Source: Candidatus Nomurabacteria bacterium RIFCSPLOWO2_01_FULL_39_17
Lineage (GTDB): Bacteria; Patescibacteriota; Minisyncoccia; Phycocordibacterales; UBA9973
Assembly: GCA_001785805.1 (NCBI GenBank)
Contig: MFUU01000022.1
Location: 15,692 to 25,244, forward strand
Direction of reading: 5' to 3'
Length of the DNA: 9,553 bases
In this document: one piece after another, positions 1-4,917 of the stretch
Layout: every line of letters starts with the position of its first letter
Position numbering within the stretch: position 1 is the first letter of the stretch
Notes under the pieces: model-generated
What the model saw: the letters and a program-made list of their open reading frames with translations, nothing else
Database searches by the model: none
What the model was told of the DNA's origin: nothing
Position numbers and translations under genes: made by a program

Positions 1-114
1 GACAGAAAAAATAGAAAGGACAACAATAAGCTCTATATAGGTCATTCCCGCTTGTTGACAGATAAATTTATTCTGCTTATCTTTTTTGTTTATATTTTTA
101 TTAAATCGAAACAT
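1..114 (-). CDS. Prepilin-like protein, 5' part only (runs off the window)
   Basis: Thirty-eight codons are visible from an ATG at 114 to the window edge with no stop. The product starts with a basic, Lys/Asn-rich leader of 23 residues ending in Ala-Gly, then the motif GMTYIELIVVLSIFSV. This is a class III signal peptide: the prepilin peptidase would cut after Gly23, leaving Met at +1, the conserved Glu at +5, and a hydrophobic N-terminal helix. The leader is much longer than those of the two pilins upstream, and +1 is Met rather than Phe, which suggests a minor pilin or pseudopilin rather than a major subunit (inference). The ATG lies 6 bases after the pilD stop, so the gene is probably co-transcribed with pilD. 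I see no clear Shine-Dalgarno sequence. The C-terminal globular part, which would name the subtype, lies outside the window. Confidence 0.8.
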   Translation of the reverse strand, partial: MFRFNKNINKKDKQNKFICQQAGMTYIELIVVLSIFSV

Positions 115-120
115 TTTTAA

Positions 121-912
121 TTAAAAGCCAATCGGGAAAAGGTGCAACTCAAAAAGAAAAGCTATAATAGTACCCAAGACTAGAAATGGGGCAAAGGGAA
201 TTTCACTTTTCATTTTATATTTCTTGGTGAAAGCAATGAGAAGTATGCTAATCAACGCCCCAGACCAAAAAGAAATCACTACGCCCGATAGGACACGAGA
301 GAGTCCTAGTAGCCAGCCCAAGCCAATAGCCAGTTTGGCATCTCCAAGCCCCATCCAAGTACCCGCAGATAAAAACCAGATTAGGGCAAAGGGTAATGCT
401 ATTACAACGCCGGATAAGAATTCCCAAAGATTCGGCATATGTATATTAAAACCATAAATAGAAAATACAAATAAACCGACAAAGGCTACAATATCAAAGA
501 AAAGAACGAGCAGATCGGGAATTATTTTATGTTTAAAATCATATACCGCGATAACCAAAAGAAGGGAGAAGACCGAAGTGAAATAGGCATAAGTGCCGGC
601 AAAGATCAGTGTATTTAGAAAAAATATATCCTGAAATTTCAAAAATAATCCGGCAAAGATTATTCCAGTTGCAAGTTCAACCAGCGGATATTGAACAGAA
701 ATTTTTGACTTACATTTCAGGCACCTGCCTCTTAAACCCAAGAAACTAAAGAGAGGCACTAGCTCGTACCACGAAAGCATATTTTTACACGACATGCATG
801 CGCTTCTCCCGCCAAAAGATTTCTCCGTATTGTATCGTAAAATAATTACATTCAAAAAACTTCCAATGACTAGGCCAAAAAAGAAAAAAATTAATGTAAT
901 AATGGGAATCAT
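121..912 (-). CDS. pilD: Prepilin peptidase / N-methyltransferase PilD (A24 family)
   Basis: Integral inner-membrane aspartic protease that cleaves the leader of prepilins after Gly and N-methylates the new N-terminus. The 263-residue protein has the full family layout: a first membrane segment (about 3-24, with GSFLNVII), a cytoplasmic cysteine domain with two CxxC pairs (C39/C42 and C64/C67) that bind zinc in homologues, then several further membrane helices. The catalytic aspartates are visible: D125 in YDFKHKIIPD and D191 in the GxGD motif (GLGD, 188-191). Length is normal for the family. The gene starts 15 bases after the pilin B stop and is followed 6 bases later by another prepilin gene, so enzyme and substrates are expressed together. 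No strong ribosome binding site is seen. Nothing appears missing or broken, so the bifunctional form is expected. Confidence 0.96.
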   Translation of the reverse strand: MIPIITLIFFFFGLVIGSFLNVIILRYNTEKSFGGRSACMSCKNMLSWYELVPLFSFLGLRGRCLKCKSKISVQYPLVELATGIIFAGLFLKFQDIFFLNTLIFAGTYAYFTSVFSLLLVIAVYDFKHKIIPDLLVLFFDIVAFVGLFVFSIYGFNIHMPNLWEFLSGVVIALPFALIWFLSAGTWMGLGDAKLAIGLGWLLGLSRVLSGVVISFWSGALISILLIAFTKKYKMKSEIPFAPFLVLGTIIAFLFELHLFPIGF

Positions 913-927
913 ATTTATTCAATAATA

Positions 928-1419
928 TCAAATACAAGTATAATCAGTGGATGTAGATAATGAAGTGCCGGTTTCTTGTTTAAATTTTCCGCCACTATCG
1001 ACACACCACATTTGGCCGGCAGTTTTAAGCGGGGCTTCAACTGCCCAAGCATTCGCACCGGCATTGCAGGTTATGGTTGTTGCAGAACCAATACCATTGA
1101 TAGTATAAGTGGCCAAGCCGACAATTTTGGCAGCGGCTAAAATTTGCGGAGCTACTGTTTTTGCTCCCCCGACGGGACCCGGGTTATTGCAAACTCCTGT
1201 GTATGAATTCGAAACTGCAGTATTGGTATTATAAAAAATTTCTGCCTGAGAAACTGCATGCTGTAAGTTCGATTTCACACCTGCATTCGAACCTTTGTCT
1301 TTAGCATTATTTAATGCAACTATAATTACTGACGCTAAAAGTCCAATAATAGCCACAACAAACAGGAGTTCGATCAACGTAAAACCTCTTTGAGGTTTTC
1401 TTGTAAAATGTATCTTCAT
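928..1419 (-). CDS. Type IV pilin-like prepilin (pilin B)
   Basis: Extracellular pilus subunit, secreted as a prepilin. From the ATG at 1419 it has 163 residues: a 12-residue basic leader (MKIHFTRKPQRG), then FTLIELLFVVAIIGLLASVIIVAL with Glu at +5, the N-methylation motif and polymerising helix of type IVa-like pilins. The globular part has four cysteines (77, 118, 139, 162) at the same relative places as pilin A, including the shared stretch CVDSGG, so two disulfides are likely. A TTG at 1428 in the same frame would add three residues. I chose ATG because neither has a good ribosome binding site and a TATGATATAAT element ends 8 bases before the ATG, which would put the transcript start at the ATG. 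It is a paralogue of the upstream pilin, separated from it by a terminator-like palindrome. It could be a second major pilin or a minor one. The stop is TGA. Confidence 0.93.
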   Translation of the reverse strand: MKIHFTRKPQRGFTLIELLFVVAIIGLLASVIIVALNNAKDKGSNAGVKSNLQHAVSQAEIFYNTNTAVSNSYTGVCNNPGPVGGAKTVAPQILAAAKIVGLATYTINGIGSATTITCNAGANAWAVEAPLKTAGQMWCVDSGGKFKQETGTSLSTSTDYTCI

Positions 1420-1427
1420 ACCAATCA

Positions 1428-1438
1428 ATTATATCATA
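1428..1438 (-). promoter_or_regulatory. Extended -10 promoter candidate for pilin B and pilD
   Basis: The minus strand reads TATGATATAAT, that is TG-N-TATAAT with a perfect -10 hexamer and the extended TG dinucleotide. No good -35 is seen at 17 bases, where the sequence lies inside the terminator palindrome. Only 8 bases separate the hexamer from the pilin B ATG, so a start at the usual distance would give a leaderless or nearly leaderless mRNA. This fits the lack of a Shine-Dalgarno site. The same 11-base signature is found before pilin A and pilM. Confidence 0.5.
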
Positions 1439-1441
1439 TAT

Positions 1442-1487
1442 ACCAAAACACAAAAAACCACTTAAAAGTGGTTTTTTGTGTTTTGGT
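1442..1487 (-). terminator. Bidirectional intrinsic terminator between the two pilin genes
   Basis: Perfect inverted repeat with 22-base arms (1442-1463 and 1466-1487) and a 2-base loop. Its core is ACCACTT-TT-AAGTGGT, flanked by a run of A on the 5' side and a run of six T on the 3' side, so it can act as a hairpin plus U-tract in either direction. It begins 15 bases after the pilin A stop and ends 22 bases before the pilin B ATG. It would make pilin A the most abundant product of its unit and limit read-through into pilin B and pilD. Confidence 0.8.
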
Positions 1488-1502
1488 GCTATGAACTAAA
1501 AA

Positions 1503-1946
1503 CTAAGGACATATATATGTAGCAGTTGGTAAAAGAGTTGTCTCTTTAGCAGCGCCAGCCGAGTCTACGCAGAAATAATTATTGCCATTTTTTAACTTTA
1601 CAGAAGCGGCATAACTTATAGCTGTATCGTTACAATTGGCTGTGGTAGTTGTCTGGTTGGCTCCATCAAGAACAACGGTGCCGGTACCGGCTGCCGTTGA
1701 GGCCGCCTGTACGCCAGCATTAATTGTTGCAGTTCCAGCAACAGCACAAACTCCATTATATGTAGAACCTATATCGTAAAAAATTGCCGCTTGCGCTCGG
1801 GTATTGGCTAAGTTTGCTTTTATCGCGGCATCTGTACCTTTCGTTCTAGCGCTATTTAAGCTAGCCAAAACCACCGAGGCTAAAATACCGATTATGGCAA
1901 CAACAACCAAGAGCTCAATCAACGTAAAACCTTTATTCATTTTCAT
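1503..1946 (-). CDS. Type IV pilin-like prepilin (pilin A, probable major pilin)
   Basis: Structural subunit of the pilus. The 147-residue prepilin has a very short leader (MKMNKG), cleavage predicted after Gly6, then FTLIELLVVVAIIGILASVVLASL with Glu at +5, the standard pilin N-terminal helix that serves first as membrane anchor and then as the filament core. The globular domain is small, rich in Ala/Thr/Gly, with cysteines at 67, 105, 126 and 146, matching pilin B, and the motif CVDSAG near the C-terminus. The ATG at 1946 has AGGT 7 bases upstream. A second ATG at 1940 is possible but would leave a leader of only four residues. Its own promoter, long structured leader and following terminator suggest separate, high expression, which is why I call it the likely major pilin (inference). 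A pseudopilin of a secretion system is the alternative, but the pilT gene nearby favours a retractable pilus. Confidence 0.93.
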   Translation of the reverse strand: MKMNKGFTLIELLVVVAIIGILASVVLASLNSARTKGTDAAIKANLANTRAQAAIFYDIGSTYNGVCAVAGTATINAGVQAASTAAGTGTVVLDGANQTTTTANCNDTAISYAASVKLKNGNNYFCVDSAGAAKETTLLPTATYICP

Positions 1947-1989
1947 AATTTTTACCTAATAAATTATTAATAATATCCTGACCCATGGG

Positions 1990-2042
1990 TTCTCTCGCCC
2001 TAGGCAGAAATCCACAACCTTATCCCGCGTTTTGCGAGAAAA
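1990..2042 (-). promoter_or_regulatory. Structured 5' leader of pilin A (candidate cis-regulatory RNA)
   Basis: In the minus-strand transcript, UUUUCUCGC (2042-2034) can pair with GCGAGAGAA (1998-1990) in a 9-bp stem with a single G-U, enclosing a 35-base loop that holds CGCGGG and the palindrome CCTAGG. The palindrome ACCCATGGGT (1981-1990) follows directly. This patch is visibly richer in G and C than the AT-rich surroundings. It lies between the predicted transcription start and the pilin A ATG, about 44 bases before that ATG. I do not recognise it as a known riboswitch class. Confidence 0.4.
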
Positions 2043-2065
2043 TCGACTTGTATTTTAATAGTTCA

Positions 2066-2076
2066 ATTATAACATA
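2066..2076 (-). promoter_or_regulatory. Extended -10 promoter of pilin A
   Basis: The minus strand reads TATGTTATAAT: a perfect TATAAT with the TG-N extension. No convincing -35 is seen at the usual spacing. The predicted start near 2059 gives an untranslated leader of about 110 bases before pilin A. It lies directly after the pilC stop, so pilin A can be transcribed independently of the upstream assembly genes. Confidence 0.6.
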
Positions 2077-2102
2077 CAGCCGTAAATATATACGCAAACA
2101 AG

Positions 2103-2111
2103 TTATCCACA
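2103..2111 (+). promoter_or_regulatory. Consensus DnaA box upstream of the pilin A promoter
   Basis: TTATCCACA on the plus strand is an exact match to the strong DnaA box of well-studied bacteria. It is 31 bases upstream of the -10 hexamer of pilin A and only 6 bases beyond the pilC stop, about where an upstream regulator would sit. A looser AAATCCACA occurs at 2008-2016. Two boxes are too few for a replication origin, and there is no dnaA or dnaN nearby, so a regulatory role or chance are the options. Confidence 0.3.
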
Positions 2112-2117
2112 GTCCTT

Positions 2118-3326
2118 TTAGTTTATTCCGCCAGCCAAATTGTAAATAGGCATTAAGACAGACACTAAGAGTATGCCCACTCCAAGACCTAAAACAACTA
2201 TCATAACCGGCTCAATGAGTCCCACCAGAGTGTCAACGGCATCATCCACTTCTCTTTTATAAAAATCAGCTAAAGTCTTTAAAATCATACCCAATGAACC
2301 AGATTCTTCTCCAACTTTTAGCATTTGTACCATAATACCCGGCACATGTTCGCTATGTTTTTCAAAGGCAACAGAAAGGGCTAGGCCACTTTTTACACCA
2401 TCCGATACGTCTTTCAAAAGATCTCTGTATACATGGCTGCCTACCACATCGGATGTGATATCTATAGATCTGACAATTGGAATGCCGGAAGTAAGCATAG
2501 TTTCTAAATTGTCCGCTATTCTTGATAAATAAAGTTTTTTGTATAAATTACCTACCAGCGGAACAGAGAGGCGCATTTTATCCAGATATATCTTGCCTGC
2601 CGAGGTAGATGAAAGACGCCATAACCAAATTCCCAAAAGCATCATAAAGATTATTACCAGAAAACCGTACTGTACGAAAAAATTAGAAAGAGCAATAATT
2701 ATTGTGGTAAAAAACGGAACATCTTGCCCAGAGTCAAGAATAATGGCTGAAAGTTTTGGAATAACAACTACGAACATAAGCCCCATGACTACAAAAAAAG
2801 TAAAGATAACGAAAACCGGATAAATAAGCGCATTGCGGGTTTTGGAAGTAAGGGCATATTGGCGGTCTAAATATTCAGCTAGGTGGGAAAAAGTTTGATT
2901 AAGTTTTCCGGTTTCTTCCCCGGCCTTTACTAGGTTTACATAAAAATCCGAAAAAATATTCGGATGTTTAGCCAGCGCTCCCGAAATGGATACGCCAGCT
3001 TGTAGGTCATCGCTAATGTTAAGAAGATTGCGGGCTAAAAGTTTGTTTTCCGTACTGCCCGCAAGCATGGTGAAAGTTTTTAGTGCGGAAACCTGCGCCT
3101 CGAACAGTGTTGCAATTTGGCGGGATAAAATCACAATATCTTTCATTGGCACTTTTTCGAAAAAAGAAAGTTGGAAAATCGATTTTCTCGTCTTTTCGTC
3201 TTTTATAGAAATAACAATGAGCCCTCGCCTCTGCAATCCGCTTATAGCCATATCGCGAGTGGATGCATCTATTTCCCCCTCTCTATTTATCCCCTTGTCA
3301 TCTACTGCTTTATACTTAAATAACAT
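2118..3326 (-). CDS. pilC: Type IV pilus inner-membrane platform protein PilC (GspF family)
   Basis: Polytopic inner-membrane protein that couples the PilB and PilT motors to pilin insertion and removal. The 402 residues match the family length. There are two repeated T2SF domains. The first covers about 65-190 with the motif GEETGKL (136-142) and ends in membrane helix 167-190. The second covers about 265-395 with the matching motif GEESGSL (339-345) and membrane helix 371-393. A further membrane helix is at about 217-236. An N-terminal segment (1-45, starting FKYKAVDDKG) is typical. The ATG at 3326 is the only reasonable start, because the heptamer repeat just upstream places in-frame TAA codons before it. 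No Shine-Dalgarno site is present: the initiation region is made of the repeat. It follows pilT by 72 bases and precedes the pilin A promoter region. Confidence 0.97.
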   Translation of the reverse strand: MLFKYKAVDDKGINREGEIDASTRDMAISGLQRRGLIVISIKDEKTRKSIFQLSFFEKVPMKDIVILSRQIATLFEAQVSALKTFTMLAGSTENKLLARNLLNISDDLQAGVSISGALAKHPNIFSDFYVNLVKAGEETGKLNQTFSHLAEYLDRQYALTSKTRNALIYPVFVIFTFFVVMGLMFVVVIPKLSAIILDSGQDVPFFTTIIIALSNFFVQYGFLVIIFMMLLGIWLWRLSSTSAGKIYLDKMRLSVPLVGNLYKKLYLSRIADNLETMLTSGIPIVRSIDITSDVVGSHVYRDLLKDVSDGVKSGLALSVAFEKHSEHVPGIMVQMLKVGEESGSLGMILKTLADFYKREVDDAVDTLVGLIEPVMIVVLGLGVGILLVSVLMPIYNLAGGIN

Positions 3327-3328
3327 TT

Positions 3329-3360
3329 TTAGGCTTTAGGCTTTAGGCTTTAGGCTTTAG
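3329..3360. repeat. 7-bp tandem repeat (TTAGGCT), about 4.6 copies
   Basis: Four exact copies of TTAGGCT lie at 3329-3356, followed by a partial TTAG at 3357-3360. On the coding strand it reads CTAAAGC-type repeats ending 2 bases before the pilC ATG. The array replaces the usual ribosome binding site region. Copy number change by slippage would shift upstream frames and leader length without touching the pilC reading frame. Confidence 0.95.
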
Positions 3361-3369
3361 CGTTTTGCT

Positions 3370-3390
3370 AGTGCCCAGCGCCTAGCGCCT
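3370..3390. repeat. Second 7-bp tandem repeat (AGCGCCT), two exact and one degenerate copy
   Basis: AGCGCCT occurs twice in direct succession (3377-3383 and 3384-3390), preceded by the diverged AGTGCCC (3370-3376). It has the same unit length as the neighbouring TTAGGCT array but a different, GC-rich sequence. GCTAG (3367-3371) and CTAGC (3382-3386) flank it as a short possible stem. It lies 8 bases from the pilT stop codon. Confidence 0.8.
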
Positions 3391-3398
3391 GATTATTA

Positions 3399-4457
3399 CT
3401 AAAGCATCTTTTCAAGTCCTTTGGGGTTGAGGGAGTATTGATAAGCATTTTCTATTGAAATTTCTCCCGCTCGGACAAGTTCTAAAAGGGAGTGATTGAG
3501 GTCTATCATTCCTAATTGTAATCCTGTTTCTATCACAACGTCTATTTCGTTCGTGCGTTTTTCTCTGATTAAATTAGCTACTGCGTTGTTGTTTAAAAGA
3601 AGTTCGTAGGCGGGAATAAGTCCGCCGGTAATTTTCGGAATAAGTCTTTCGGAAAAAATTCCCAACAAGCTAGCTGCCAACTGGGAACGAATCTGGTCTT
3701 GCTGGTTGCCGGGAAAAGAATCAATGATTCTATCAATGGTCTGAGAAGCATTATTGGTGTGCAAAGTTGAAAGGACGAGGTGGCCCGTCTCAGCAGCAGT
3801 AACCGCTATGGACATAGTCTCGGAGTCTCGCATTTCGCCAATCATGATTACATTCACGTCTTCGCGGAAAACTGATTTAAGCGCTGTATTAAAATCTTTG
3901 GTATCAATGCCGACTTCGCGTTGGTTTATTATGGATTTATTCGGAATATAGACATGTTCTATCGGATCCTCAATTGTCACAATATTGCGCGATTGTTCAT
4001 TGTTTATAACATCAATCATTGCAGAGAGAGTAGTTGATTTACCTTGTCCGACGGGTCCAACTACCAAGAAAAATCCCTGTTTCTTGCGGGCTAGTTCGGC
4101 TAAAATGGGCGGTAGATGGAGCTCGGTCATGGTTTTTACTTTCGGCACCAGTCTAAAAACCATGTTGATCAGACCTTTTTGAAAAAAAGCATTACCACGA
4201 AGCCTTACTTCTCCATGAAAATCATATGAGAAATCCATTTCTTGATCTTCCAGAAATTTTTTAACTTTTGTTTTATCTAATACTTCATTCAAAATACTAA
4301 GCATGTCTTCTTGGGTAATAATTGGGCGTTTAACGAGAAAAATAAGTTCCCCAGAAACACGAATAGATGGGACTCGGCCGGCGCCTAAATGTAAATCCGA
4401 TCCGCCTTGGTGGATAACCGCTAAAATAAGCTCTTCGAGTTCTTTCTTGTATTCCAT
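3399..4457 (-). CDS. pilT: Pilus retraction ATPase PilT
   Basis: Cytoplasmic hexameric ATPase that drives pilus retraction at PilC. The 352 residues contain the PAS-like N-terminal domain (about 1-105, with GGSDLHLGAGRVPSIRVSG) and the RecA-like core: Walker A GPVGQGKSTT (134-143), Asp box IEDPIEH (162-168), Walker B VIMIGEMRD (203-211) and His box TGHLVLSTLHTNNA (224-237). The C-terminal stretch AVANLIREKR (292-301) matches the PilT hallmark AIRNLIRE, which separates it from PilB. Length is normal. Two loop positions of Walker A differ from the common GPTGSGKS form (Val136, Gln138), but Lys140, Ser141 and the catalytic Glu208 remain, so it should be active. The ATG lies 3 bases after the stop of the receiver gene, so translation of the two is probably coupled. 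PilU-type retraction ATPases are the alternative name. The stop is TAG. Confidence 0.96.
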   Translation of the reverse strand: MEYKKELEELILAVIHQGGSDLHLGAGRVPSIRVSGELIFLVKRPIITQEDMLSILNEVLDKTKVKKFLEDQEMDFSYDFHGEVRLRGNAFFQKGLINMVFRLVPKVKTMTELHLPPILAELARKKQGFFLVVGPVGQGKSTTLSAMIDVINNEQSRNIVTIEDPIEHVYIPNKSIINQREVGIDTKDFNTALKSVFREDVNVIMIGEMRDSETMSIAVTAAETGHLVLSTLHTNNASQTIDRIIDSFPGNQQDQIRSQLAASLLGIFSERLIPKITGGLIPAYELLLNNNAVANLIREKRTNEIDVVIETGLQLGMIDLNHSLLELVRAGEISIENAYQYSLNPKGLEKML

Positions 4458-4460
4458 ACT

Positions 4461-4862
4461 TTATTTCGAAACGGCGGCTTTTTGAGCCAATATTTCTAAA
4501 ACCTGATTGATAACCTCCAGCGGGGTAGAATTTGCCTTTACAATATATCCAGACACCCCCATACTATTACATTTATCAATATCGGATTGCTGGCTTTTGT
4601 TGGTTAAAACTATTTTTACTGAATCTATAGATAATTTTTCTGTATTGATTTTTTCTAACATTTCAAAACCATCCATATCCGGCATAATTAGATCCATTAG
4701 GATAACATCCGGCTTTAGCCCCCCTTTTAATTTGGCGGTCGCTTGAACGCCGTTTTCAGCCGTATAAACCTCGAAATTACTTTGACTAAACTTAAACGCA
4801 TACATGTCCAGTAGAAATGTATCGTCGTCGACTATTAAAATTTTTCGTTTTTCTCCTTCCAT
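4461..4862 (-). CDS. Single-domain response regulator (CheY-like receiver)
   Basis: Phosphorylation-controlled signalling protein of 133 residues made of one receiver domain and no output domain. The key residues are present: acidic pair D12/D13 in ILIVDDD, phospho-acceptor D57 in VILMDLIMPDMDG, switch Thr87 in IVLTNKS, and Lys109 in YIVKAN. The position between the extension ATPase pilB and the retraction ATPase pilT, 3 bases from pilT, suggests it controls pilus motor activity in the manner of PilG/PilH-type receivers (inference from context). No histidine kinase is in the window, so its partner is unknown. It has the best Shine-Dalgarno of the cluster (AAGGAT, 4871-4876), so it may be translated more strongly than its neighbours. 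Binding to PilB, PilT or PilC cannot be told from sequence. Confidence 0.93.
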   Translation of the reverse strand: MEGEKRKILIVDDDTFLLDMYAFKFSQSNFEVYTAENGVQATAKLKGGLKPDVILMDLIMPDMDGFEMLEKINTEKLSIDSVKIVLTNKSQQSDIDKCNSMGVSGYIVKANSTPLEVINQVLEILAQKAAVSK

Positions 4863-4870
4863 AGATGTTT

Positions 4871-4876
4871 ATCCTT
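4871..4876 (-). promoter_or_regulatory. Ribosome binding site of the receiver gene
   Basis: AAGGAT on the minus strand, 8 bases before the ATG at 4862. It fixes the start of the receiver and stands out because most genes here lack a clear Shine-Dalgarno sequence. Confidence 0.65.
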
Positions 4877-4917
4877 AATTATACACCATAAACGACCTTT
4901 AAAATATCAAATTAGAA

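Noticed and set aside
224..457. Open frames on the plus strand within pilD, pilC, pilT, pilB and pilM
   Set aside because: They lie opposite clearly homologous genes, show no domain, and have no ribosome binding sites or promoters. They are shadows of the real genes.
910..930. Pilin B and pilD are in the same frame, separated only by TGA codons, suggesting UGA recoding and a fusion protein
   Set aside because: pilB also ends at TGA, both products have complete family ends and starts, and PilD begins with its typical first helix. Ordinary TGA stops explain this.
1426..1428. TTG start for pilin B giving 166 residues
   Set aside because: An ATG follows three codons later with an equally complete class III leader, and the TTG overlaps the -10 hexamer.
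1947..2060. c-di-GMP riboswitch upstream of pilin A
   Set aside because: The leader is in the right place, but I could not find the conserved tetraloop-receptor and core sequences of the known c-di-GMP classes. I only claim an unassigned structured leader.
2008..2111. Replication origin based on DnaA-box-like sites
   Set aside because: Only one exact box and one loose box, no AT-rich unwinding region with ordered repeats, and no dnaA, dnaN or parAB genes.
3329..3390. CRISPR-like or telomere-like array
   Set aside because: Units are 7 bases with no spacers and no cas genes. The likeness of TTAGGCT to eukaryotic telomere repeats is superficial.
4878..4883. TATAAT on the minus strand just upstream of the receiver gene
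   Set aside because: A start at normal distance would fall inside the Shine-Dalgarno AAGGAT (4871-4876), there is no TG extension in the right place and no -35 at 17 bases. The gene is more likely read through from pilB.
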